Below, piece after piece: positions 25,601 through 37,600 of a DNA stretch of 64,000 nucleotides. Position 1 is the stretch's first letter. Each line of letters starts with the position of its first letter. Source of the stretch: Oasisia sp. SBJ-2009 (taxonomy: Eukaryota; Annelida; Polychaeta; Sabellida; Siboglinidae). The position numbers were made by a program, and so were the translations under genes. The stretch is taken from contig OZ024857.1 of NCBI GenBank assembly GCA_964017155.1, positions 13,906,402-13,970,401 of the forward strand. Direction: 5' to 3'. Under the pieces are notes generated by a model. It saw nothing but the letters and a program-made list of their open reading frames with translations. It ran no database searches and was not told the origin of the DNA.

Positions 25601-28600
25601 CACCCTTGGTGCCTGATATACCACACACAGGACTGTTCCTGTTTTTAAATACAATACAATACAATACAATACAATACACGAAACTGAACAGCTGCTGGTT
25701 GCCACAGAGTAGTGCCCTCTAAATGTTATCTTACCTTACCTCAGGATCTTACCCCAAGACCGGTCAGTAATTGCCCAAAACTGAGCACTGAGACCGTCTC
25801 AAGATTTGTTTTCTGGTGTTGTAGTTCTCTATTGATTTTGTCAAGGCTGGTTAATTTGAATTTTTTTTTAATTATACAGGTCTGGGTGACCTCTCCAATC
25901 TCTTCGGAGGCGTGACTTCAGTTTGTTTATTGTCCTGGCCTGGACTGTGTTATCTGAAAGGGAGTTCCACATTATAACCTCTTATGCCAAACTGTATTTA
26001 AAAAGGTAAAGGTATGTTCTTACATAGCGCAGTATCCAATCTTTAGGATTGCTCAAAGCACTTTTTATACATTACTCCCTGGCAGACCTGTTCGATCGAA
26101 GACCATCTTGGCTTCTCTAGGAAGCACCCAGCCACGTGGCAATTTCGCGAAGACTGCTCGTACACAAATATTCATCACTCATTCATATAGCTGAGTGAAC
26201 TGGGACAATATAGAGTGAAAAAACATGCCCAAGGTTTCATACGGCAGCACAGGATTCGCACCCGGGTCCTCTTAGTCGAGAGTCCGATGCTCTACCCCTG
26301 AGCCACTGTACTACTACATTAGCATTAGTACAATCAGTACTAAGCTTTTATTGTGAGTGATGTTAATTTATTTAGAATTATGACGGAATTGTAAATAGTT
26401 GTGTTGTTTGGTTTGACAGACATTGGTGAATAGGATATCTTTTGCAGCTTGAACATCATATTGTTTTATGTTTCTATCTTGCACATACACTGTACTTGTC
26501 ATCTCAGACATGCTGTGCCTGTTCTTTAATATTATGTTCTTTATTCTTGAACAAATATGGTGATGCTATATCACCCACCATGTTGATTTGAATACACCAA
26601 AACAGTTTGCAAAAGCAGAATGTTCAGCAGTAAAAACATTCAGTTTGTAACAGCTGTTATTGGCAAACATGCACTTATTCCCAAGCACAAACACCTTTGA
26701 AATATGAAGGTTCTTCACCATAAATCGAAAAGTGTCTAAAACCTATCTGAAGTCATTAACGCTCTGTGAAATAGAGAATCGGAAAAGTACCTATAACAGG
26801 GCTAGTTCAACTATCAAACTTAATTAGTACAGAGTAGCTACAATGGGAATAAAAACTATGACCGGAAGTAGCTATAGCGGGACGTAGCTATAACAGGAAG
26901 ACAGTAGTTCCTTGACTGTGCACCAGGTGGATCAAGGGTCTGTTCAAGATGGCCGACAAGAACAATGACAACGTGCTGAGCCTGAAGGAGATCATTGGAC
27001 TGCTGAAACACCTCAACATAGAGGCTGACTTCGACACTGCCAAGCGGATGTTTCAAGTAAGTCTTCTGTATAGTCCTCGTGTCCAGTACATCCTCACAAG
27101 CCAGGGTCGTTGTGCTGTGGTACATACCCCTGGCTGATCATCTCCACAAACCATGGGAGTGAGATGAGTCGAACTATAAAGTTATAGGAGTTGACTTCAC
27201 CATTCACTACTGCATCAGCGCAAATACCTGCACCAGTTTGAAGATGGATACATGACTGATGGGAATCCCAATATAATGACCCATTCACATCCTAAACAGT
27301 GCCGTTAAGGTGGCCTCCTAAATAAGGTTGCCATGTTCAAGATAGAAATATATGGGATGAACCTCCATCCTATTGCCACCCTACCCCTGAAGGCCATAGA
27401 ATTTATTGAGATAATTCCTTCACTGCTTTGTATTTTACAAACTTTGTCAATAGTGTATCATGAAGTGTTGCATAATGCTGCAAATCGACTTTGTAGGAGG
27501 CTGACACAAACAAGACGCAGAAGAAGAAGGGAGAGGATTCACTGGACCTTGACGAGTTCCTGCGATTCTACAAACTGATGACCCACAGGGAGGAAATACA
27601 GCAGCTCTTTGACAAGTAGGTCCAGATGCCCTCGTGGTCTTTGACAAGTAGGTCCAGATGCCCTCGTGGTCTTTGACATGTAGGTCCAGATGCCCTCGTG
27701 GTCTGTGACAAGTAGGTCCAGATGCCCTCGTGGTCTTTGACATGTAGGTCCAGATGCCCTCGTGGTCTGTGACAAGTAGGTCCAGATGCCCTCGTGGTCT
27801 TTGACAAGTAGATCCAGATGCCCTCGTGGTCTGTGACAAGTAGGTCCAGATGCCCTCGTGGTCTGTGACAAGTAGGTCCAGATGCCCTCGTGGTCTTTGA
27901 CAAGTAGGTCCAGATGCCCTCGTGGTCTGTGACAAGTAGGTCCAGATGCCCTCATGGTCTGTGACAAGTAGGTCCAGATGCCCTCGTGGTCTTTGACAAG
28001 TAGGTCCAGACGCCCTCGTGGTCTGTGACAAGTAGGTCCAGATGCCCTCGTGGTCTGTGACAAGTAGGTCCAGATGCCCTCGTTGTCTGTGACAAGTAGG
28101 TCCAGATGCCCTCGTGGTTTGTGACAAGTAGGTCCAGATGCCCTTGTAGTCTTTGATAAGTAAGTCAAGATGCCCTTGTGGTTTTTGAGGGGGTCTAGCA
28201 CGTTGTGAAGCCTCAAGTTACCAGTTGTTGCAGTCAGTCTCAAACCAAGTTTTAGAAGGAAAAGGCAAAGATATACAATTTATTTAGATCAATCGTGAAT
28301 TTACAACACATGATAATTGATGATAAATGTTGATTGCTTAATGGAGACATTTAGTAAAGCCTAAGTGATTGCTTTCCTGTATGGCCACCATGAAGTTTTT
28401 TATAAAGATACTTTATTAAGTAATACTGATGTAAGCTATGCATTACACCGTAAACAATTGTGGTAAATACAGAACTAAATACGAATAATAAATAATTAAA
28501 AACTGATAGCAACAGCTCCCAGGATAACACCAGTATATGTAACTCACACTAACTTTACCACAACTGTATAAGTGGTTGTGTGAAATTTTACTTTGGCAAA

Positions 28601-31600
28601 TATAAATGAATAAGACATCTCTCATAGGCTGAACTCCCAAAGACGCCTTTGTTTCTAACAGGTACAGTTACGAGGACAAATATCTGGATCCAGAGGAGCT
28701 TCAAGAGTTCTTTTTGAAGGAAGAAAAGGCAAGTAAAATATATTGTTGTGCTTTACCTCCCTAATAACCATATAATTACCCTGTTTCGTATTTTGTAACT
28801 ATTGTGATATCAGAAACACTCGACCATGCATCACTAGTGTTTATATGGTGGCTTACTTGTGCTGCCATCTTGTGGCTTAATGATTATCCTCCAGATGGCG
28901 CCAGTGGTGCATTTGTTTTACTGTATAAATTGTATTGTTTTACTCTGTGAATACTAGTAATTAGAATTTTATTGTTTACTATGTGAATACTAGTAATTAG
29001 TATACTTCATAAAAGTTTGCCATTTTATGCTTCCGAGAACCAGTTTTAAGTTGATGCCATATTTACATTGACAGCAAAAACTCAGCCTCGAAGTGTGCTC
29101 CAAGTTCATTAGTGAGTTTGAGCCGTGTCCGACAGTGAGGAGCTGTAAGAAGATGAGTATTGACGGTGAGTGACGCGGTAGTGACACTGACACTCAGTTG
29201 ACACACCTAGTAGAAACACATAATGAACACAATGTCATGACACTCATAGCTGACACTCATTGTGACACTCAGCTGTATGACACAGGAGCGACCCTCAAGG
29301 ATGACGCATGGTGACACACATAGCTGACATACAGAGTGACACTCATAGCGGCATACATAGTGACACTCATAGCGACATACATAGTGACACTCATAGTGAC
29401 ATACATAGTGACACTCATAGCTGACATACATAGTGACACTCAAAGCTGACATACATAGTGACACTTATGGCTGACATACATAGTGATACTAATAGTGACA
29501 TACAGAGTGACACTCATAGTGACATACATAGTGACACTCATAGCGGCATACATAGTGACACTCATAGCGACATACATAGTGACACTCATAGTGACATACA
29601 TAGTGACACTCATAGCTGACATACATAGTGACACTCAAAGCTGACATACATAGTGACACTCATGGCTGACATACATAGTGATACTCATAGTGACATACAT
29701 AGTGACACTCATAGCTGACATACATATATACATGTATACAATGACATTCATAGTGACACTCATTGCTGACATACATAGTGACACTCATAGTGACATACAT
29801 AGTGACACTCATAGTGACATACATAGTGACACTCATAGCGGCATACATAGTGACACTCATAGCGACATACATAGTGACACTCATAGTGACATACATAGTG
29901 ACACTCATAGCTGACATACATAGTGACACTCAAAGCTGACATACATAGTGACACTCATAGTGACATACATAGTGACACTCATAGCTGACATACATAGTGA
30001 CACTCAAAGCTGACATACATAGTGACACTCATAGCTGACATACATAGTGACACTCAAAGCTGACATACATAGTGACACTCATGGCTGACATACATAGTGA
30101 TACTCATAGTGACATACATAGTGACACTCATAGCTGACATACATATATACATGTATACAATGGCATTCATAGTGACACTCATTGCTGACATACATAGTGA
30201 CACTCATAGTGACATACATAGTGACACTCATAGTGACATACATAGTGACACTCATAGATGACATACATAGCGACACTCAAAGCTGACATACATAGTGAAA
30301 CTCATGGGATACATAGTGACATTCATAGGTGACATACATAGTGACACTCATAGATGACATACATAGTGACACTCAAAGGTGACATATTTAGTGACACTCA
30401 TTGCTGACATACATACTGATATATAGTGACATTCGTAGGTGACATATGTAGTGACACTGCACTGACATTTATAGGTGACACAGTACTACAGTGTCAGTAG
30501 TGACACTCATGGTTGACATTCATGTAGGGGTATTATATTCATGTAAAAGGCCTAAAATAGTAAGCTCTCCTCAGAATTGCTCAAAGCATGTCACTCTCTC
30601 GCAAACCTGTTCGGAAAAAATTGTGACTTCTCTGGGAAGCCATCATTCCAGTTGACTAACGTATTATTTCCATTACAATGAATTATACCTGCAGATTTTT
30701 TATTATGGCCACATCTAAACTGTTCCTCTTTCCAAAGGAATGTACTTTTCTGTGTAAAATATGTAATATCACATCACACTTAAGTTGCATAAAATATATT
30801 TATACATACGTCGGTTTATTTTTTGATCAACATTTCCACTTTCTTGCATGTCCACATCGATAGAGATTTACGTTTGCATAAAATATAAACACACATGCCT
30901 TGGTTTCATTTGTTTTATCAACATTTCCACCTATGTGTCCAGAATGAGTGTTATATAAGAAAAAACTATTGCCATTTTGGTTTTTGTCGTCCATGACAAT
31001 TGCTGCAAGTAAGACCATGACGGATGTGTTTGGTTTATCTCAGGCTTCCAGTGTATGTTCAACTCGACCAGTCTGAATGTGTTGGACCCAGGACAGACCA
31101 AGGTCTATCAGGACATGACACATCCTCTCTGTCACTACTTCATCGACTCCTCACACAACACGTACGTCTCCCGCCATGGATCTCACTCCCACTGATCTCA
31201 CCCCCACTGATCTCACCCCCACTGATCTCACCCCCACTGATCTCACCCCCACTGATCTCACCCCCACTGATCTCACTCCCACTGATCTCCTACAATATTA
31301 ATTCCAACTCCTTATAAAAAGTTTTCCGTTAGCAAACAATTCTGTAGAAATCTATAAAAAAATATCTTTTAAGTGTTTGTTTTGTAGAATTCTGCAGATA
31401 TTCTGTAGAAACCTAGAAATCTATTGTAGTATAATTTGATTTACTTTGGAGCTTAATGTCGAAGATGAGTATGACGTTTCGATCTGTCAGCTACGGACCA
31501 TGTTCACATACTGGTGTCACGTGTGTTGCCTCAGATTTCGGCGCGACACCAGTACGTGAACAAGGTCCGTAGCTGATGGATCGAAACGTCGTACTCATCT

Positions 31601-34600
31601 TCGACATTAAACTCCAAAGTAGGTTAAATTATACTACAATAAACTTCTTGTAGCCATGAACAATATATTCACTGTAGAAACCTATTTTTTCTATAGATAA
31701 TCATCCACAAAAATCAATTATGTAGATGTTTGCAAAACATTATTTTGACCCATATATCAGGTAATGGTTCGATTGGGACTGTACAGATTACAGTATTTTA
31801 ACTTGTGAATAACACTGATAATGTGACATTGTAGTTATAAGAAAGAAAACTAATTAAACAACACATTTGATGTGAACTGTATGATCAGGGTCAGGAAGAC
31901 TTTTATAAATTAGAAACTCAACATTTTAAAATCTACATGTGTAATATTCATTGTTAGCATTAGTTAAAATTCTGATGTCTTAGGATTGTCTTGTGAATTT
32001 GCTACCCTTATGTAATTGTGGTTTCATCAACGACACGATAATGGTTGGCGCCTATGTGGCTGCACCAGTACAAGCTCTGGATACGGTGTTGATTATTTAC
32101 CTTTCTGCTATTTCACAAGACACGAATTTGTATGTAGGTGTTTCATGAATGCACCAAGAAGCTATTAGACGACGTGGTTTTAACCTGTGAGTGTGACTTT
32201 TTAGTATTTTGAGAGATTTACATTTAACTATTGTCGTTGCACCTGTGTCTCACTGACAAGTTGGTGATCAGTCATGTGTAAAGCAGACAAAAAGAACATT
32301 GTTACCTCTTCAACCATGACCAGTGAACTCCTGTATTGGCTACGGACCACCACACATGTCCGTCTCAACCATGCGGCCTGGAGATCTGCCTGTGACGCGG
32401 GGGTGGCACTCCGTCGACCCACTCATCGCGGTTGCCGGGGGGGCACCCACAAACAACGACCCATACATGTGCATCTTTCAGTGTGGCCAACTACATTAGC
32501 CAGGCCTACTGACACCAGAAATGGGACATTTACCAGACATGCTATCAAGAATCTAATTCATATTCGTCCGGTTAATAAGATTGTTGTATCTCCAAAGTTG
32601 CCTTGCAATAACACGGGTGCGGTCAACCGTGTCGCGCTACCGGTCGGGGCATCACCATCAGCAATAAAAGCAGCGAAGACAATAGTGACAGCAGTGCCAC
32701 CAATGGTGGGAGCGACAGCAGTGCCATCAGCAGTGACAGGAGAGCAGATACGTATTGTTTTAATGAATGCGCAGAGTGTCAGGAACAAAACGATGCTGAT
32801 TAATGAATATGTTCGTGATGACGACATCGATATTCTTGCAATCACCGAGATGTGGCTGAAGCGAGGTGGTGATTCAGCTATTATCACTGAACTTGCTCCT
32901 GACGGCTACAGTTTCGTCCATGTGCCAAGGCAGCGCGGCAGAGGCGGTGGTGTCGGTCTACTTCATCGTGAAACATACTCATGCAAACTACTCGCATCGC
33001 CATGTTTTAAACACATGGAACTACTGCGTGCTCGCGTCACGGGAACCAATGTACGCCCTTTCGATTTTTACGTTGTGTACCATCCATCTGTGTCAACCAA
33101 GAACTCGGGCACACTTACTGATTTCATAACTGAACTAGAAACGTTATTCAATGACATTACCCTCTCTGTTGTGCCAGCAATAGTTGTCGGTGATTTTAAT
33201 ATCCATTACGATGACCCTTCAAAGGCTGACAAACTAATTGATCTATTAGATACATTTGGTTTAATTCAACATGTGAAAACTCCGACACATATACACGGAC
33301 ACATCCTCGACCTCGTGATCAGTCGGGCTGTTGACCAGTCCGTGGCGTCAGATACAGTAAAGCCTATGTCAATAGCTGATCACCACTGCATTGACTGTGT
33401 GCTAGCAATGCACAGACCGTCCATGCCCCCTGTTAATGTTCCTGTCAGAGACTTTCGTCAGCTGCAAAGTGAACATTTCGCGGATGACATTGCCTACCAG
33501 TGTCAACACCTGCTGCAAAGGCATCTTGAAAACACTCAAGAGATGGTTAAAGACTATGACACAGTTCTCCGGACGGTCCTTGAAAAACATGCCCCAATCA
33601 CGAACAGAGTGAGACGAAGGGCTAGGCCATGTCCGTGGTACACCAACGATGTGAAAGAAGCTAGAGAGAAGAAGCGCCAGTGTGAGCATCGCTGGAGGTC
33701 GACCAAACTCGAAGTTCACCGCCAGCTCTATGTTGAGGCCCGAAATACGTCAACGGCCTGCATAGCCAAGGCAAAGTGCAAACACTACCAGGACGGACAC
33801 ACTGCAGGGAGCTGACAACAAGTCAATGTTCCGGCTTGTCAGGTCTTTGGGAGCTAAACAGAAGGCCATTTACCCAGAATTTTGCTCCACTGAAGATGGT
33901 TGTAGCAAGTTTGCACAACACTTCAGTGAGAAAGTGCGAATGATTCATGCAGAGCTAGACGTGCCGCGCTCTTTAAACCCACCACTGGCAGAGAAAACAT
34001 GCTTCACAGAACCACTCGTTTTGTTCGACCCCACGTTTGATGTCGAAATAGAAAAGTTTGTGTTAGGTCTAACTAAGACCTGTGAACTTGATCCGCTGCC
34101 ACGCAAACAGATTCAGCAGTGCCTGTCATCATTGGTGCCGGTCATCACCGCTATTACTAATAAGTCATTGGAGGAAGGGACAATGCCATCTGCTCTAAAG
34201 ATGGCCTGTGTTCACCCATTATTAAAGAAGCCGTCTTTAGACCGTGATATTCTACGTAACTATCGACCCGTTAGCACTCTCTCTCATCTATCCAAGGTTA
34301 TTGAAAAGGTCGTTGCTCTGCGATTGTCTGATCATCTTGATTCACAAAACCTGAACGAACCATTCCAGTCTGCATATCGAAGACTACATTCAACAGAAAC
34401 CGCCTTGTTGAGAGTCTGCAGCGATATCCGGGCAGCCTTGGATCGCAAGAAAGGTACTCTGCTTGTCCTACTTGACCTGAGTTCAGCTTTCGACACAATT
34501 GACCACACCATACTACTCAATCGGCTCAGCAAGCGTTATGGTATTCAGGGTTACGCCCTACGGTGGGTTGCATCCTATCTGCAGGACCGCAAACAGAGGG

Positions 34601-37600
34601 TTGTGATTGGTCAGGCTACATCAGAAAACTACACGTGTACCACAGGAGTGCCGCAGGGATCCGTGCTGGGGCCAGCACTGTTCTCATTGTATATCCAACC
34701 AGTCGGCGATGTCATCAGAAGACACGGCGTCAAGTTTCACCACTACGCTGACGACCTGCAATTGATGCATACGTTTGATCTCAATCCTACATCACTATCC
34801 GAAGCCATACAGCGTCTTCAAGACTGCATAATGGAAATTCGAGAGTGGCTCACCTCAAATTATCTTAAAGTAAATGATCAGAAAACTGAGTTCCTTCCGA
34901 TTGTGCCTGTATCTGCAAAGAAATTAATTAAAGAACTTAGCATCAGTGTTGGTGGTGCACTCATCCAAGCCGTTGATAAAGTGAAAAACCTTTGTGTGTA
35001 CTTGGACAATCACATGAACATGTCTGCCAACACATCAGAAATTGTTCGATGCTGCTATTTCCACATCCATCACATCGGTCAAATTAACAAGTTCTTGCCA
35101 AGACAGACGAGGGAGAGGGTGGTCAACGCACTCGTGACATCAAGGCTTGACTATTGTAATTCTCTTCTATATGGCACAGTTGACAAGAACTTTGCCAGAC
35201 TACAGCGTCTTCAAAATACTGCCGCTAGACTGATCATGCGTGTACCAAAATACTCCAACATCACGCCTGTGCTGAAGGAACTCCATTGGCTGCCGGTCCG
35301 GGAACGTGTCTGTTTCAAAATAATGTTACTAGTCCACAGAGCAGTCCACTATCGTGGACCAGTGTACTTGCGTGACCTTATTTGCATCTAACACGCCAAC
35401 CAGAGCATTTCGCTCAGAGGGAACCAAACAGCTTAAAAGACCTAAACCAAATTGCAAAGCTGGAGATGCGAGTTTCCCCGCAGCTGCTCCGGACCTGTGG
35501 AACAGACTACCGTTCTCATTACGAGAACTGTGCAATGAGAACTCTTTTAAGAATGCCTTAAAGACGCTCTATTTTAAACAATACTTTGGCTGATGCAGAA
35601 ATAATTAAATGAAGAGACAATGCATCGAAGAGAACATTACTTCTGCCTAAATGACCTTGTGTATTTTTTTCTATATTTATTTATTTATTTATTTATAATG
35701 TTTTTATTAGTCTGTCTTTATGCACTTTTATATAATATACAGTTAATTTTGTTTCAGTTATACATTTGGGTAATTAGTTTTAAGAACATGTTATCATGTA
35801 CATGTAAAGCGCCCGGAATAGTTTTTAAGCTAGATTTGGCGCTATATAAGTTAATTTTATTTATTTATTTATTTATATCTAATCTAATGTGCATTCTGTA
35901 TTTCTCTTTGGAGATGTGATATCTATACAAGGGTGTACAATCAAACTGTACTCTGCATTGGTCTTGGTAATTATGTAAAATGATGGTAACTTTCGTAAGC
36001 TCTTCTTGCTGTATCTCAATGGATGGATTGTTTCAAAATGTTAACTTTTTGTTGTTTTGCCGGTAAGTAAATTTTTGACGTTTCTGACTTTCAACTTGTC
36101 GTTCTGCAGATATTTGACAGCTGATCAACTGATGGGTCCTAGTGCGGTTGAGTCTTACATTCGCACCCTCAAGAGTGGCTGCAGATGTGTCGAATGTGAG
36201 CATTCGGATGTCACAAAGTTAATTTCTGTTTTAAACTGTCTTTGTCGTTTCATCACTTATGGGCGGTGAAGCTCCTAGTCATTGAAATATACAAAATGGA
36301 GTCCAAGTTTCTTGTGAACTAATCATGTCTATAATTGTTTAATCTTGTTAAATATGATTATTGGGGGTGGGTACAAGTAGTCCATTGTGGGCCAAACCTC
36401 CTAAATTGCATGGGAGGCAGTAGCGTGGGAGTGTACAAACTTCAAAATGGACACCTGTTGAGGTTTGTCAAAACCCAGGTGGATAGGAAAATTATTTAAA
36501 AAATGTGACAACATTCATACATTTACAACGTAAGAACCACGAGGAAGAAGACAATGCATTTTTTATTACCCATAACATTTCAAATAATACCTACAATACA
36601 CCCATGTGAAAATTAAAAATAACACAAATACTGGTATATAAATTTACAGTAAACACGGTATACCTTATGATCATTTAAAAAAGGTGGGGTCAGGAGACTC
36701 CTAAGACTGTGGTAGTCATGGTCCAGGCATATTGTGCCATAGACAAATTCCAAACGTCTGGGGGACACCTGTGACTGTTTAACAAGATTTAACAAGATTG
36801 CCACCTAGAGAATCAACTCAAGATGGCAGGTGGACAAGGAAGCCCTTTGGCTTATCGAGAGTCCAACCTATCTATCTAAATGTACCCCGCCCTTCTTAGG
36901 TACATGTCAATTTTATTTTTGAACATATTAACACTACCAGCACTTACACAATAAGCCGATAATCTGTTCCATTCATTTACTGTTCTTTGTGAAAATGTAA
37001 ATTTTCTAATATCTAATCTACATTGCTTCTTTGCTAATGTAACTCCATGTCCTCTAGTCCTTCTCTCTTCCTTGACTGAGAAAAAAATATTTCTGTCAAT
37101 ATTTTCATACCCATTCAATATTTTAAAAACTTCTATCTGATCTCCTCGCAGTCTCCTGGTTTCTAGTGTTGTTAATCCACATTCTTTTAGACGCATTTCA
37201 TAACTAATATTCCTGAGTTTTTGTATCATTTTGGTTGCTCTTCTTGTATTCTTTCTAGTATATCAATATCCTTCTTGCGATATGGCCTCCATGCCTGTAT
37301 GCAATATTCTAAATGAGGCCTAACTATTGTTTTGTACAGTGGTACTGTACAAAACATGACAGTTATGTTATGTCCTTGACAGTGGACTGCTGGGACGGAG
37401 ACTCCGGGGAACCTGTCATCTACCACGGACACACATTCACTTCAAAGATCCTCTTCAAAGACGTCATAGTGGCGGTCAGCATGTATGGATTCACAGCGTC
37501 AGAGTAAGATCCTGTGTACCTCATTGAATTTCTCTAAGCAGAACTTTTGTTGTTGTTGTCATTAGTTGCTACAGAAGTCCATCAACAAGCAGGTATTCAT

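Larger units (their letters stand above)
32150..35880 (+). mobile_element. Near-full-length CR1/L2-like non-LTR retrotransposon, plus strand
   Basis: An apurinic-type endonuclease, a reverse transcriptase and a 3' tail in the usual order, in PLC intron 8. The 3' end has gcgcccggaatagtttttaa, tttggcgctatataagt and a (TTTA)n terminal repeat, as in CR1/L2 elements. The second copy at 57776-59235 shares the last 1.45 kb almost base for base. Two frameshifts, near 33790-33815 and at about 35389, break the single long protein, so this copy should not be autonomous. No separate ORF1 or gag-like protein was recognised. The 5' edge is approximate. Confidence 0.92.

Noticed and set aside
26270..26325. 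tRNA gene suggested by good A and B boxes on the minus strand
   Set aside because: The body continues into a SINE shared with other copies, and no cloverleaf acceptor stem closes; it is the head of a tRNA-derived SINE.
27447..28243. Minus-strand frames of 111-234 codons ([18 protein letters not shown] repeats)
   Set aside because: Translation of the 32-bp array that contains copies of the exon 5 donor; the real gene is on the other strand.
29207..30276. Several frames with MSVTMYV-like cycles
   Set aside because: Translation of the intronic 22/24-bp minisatellite; no independent support.
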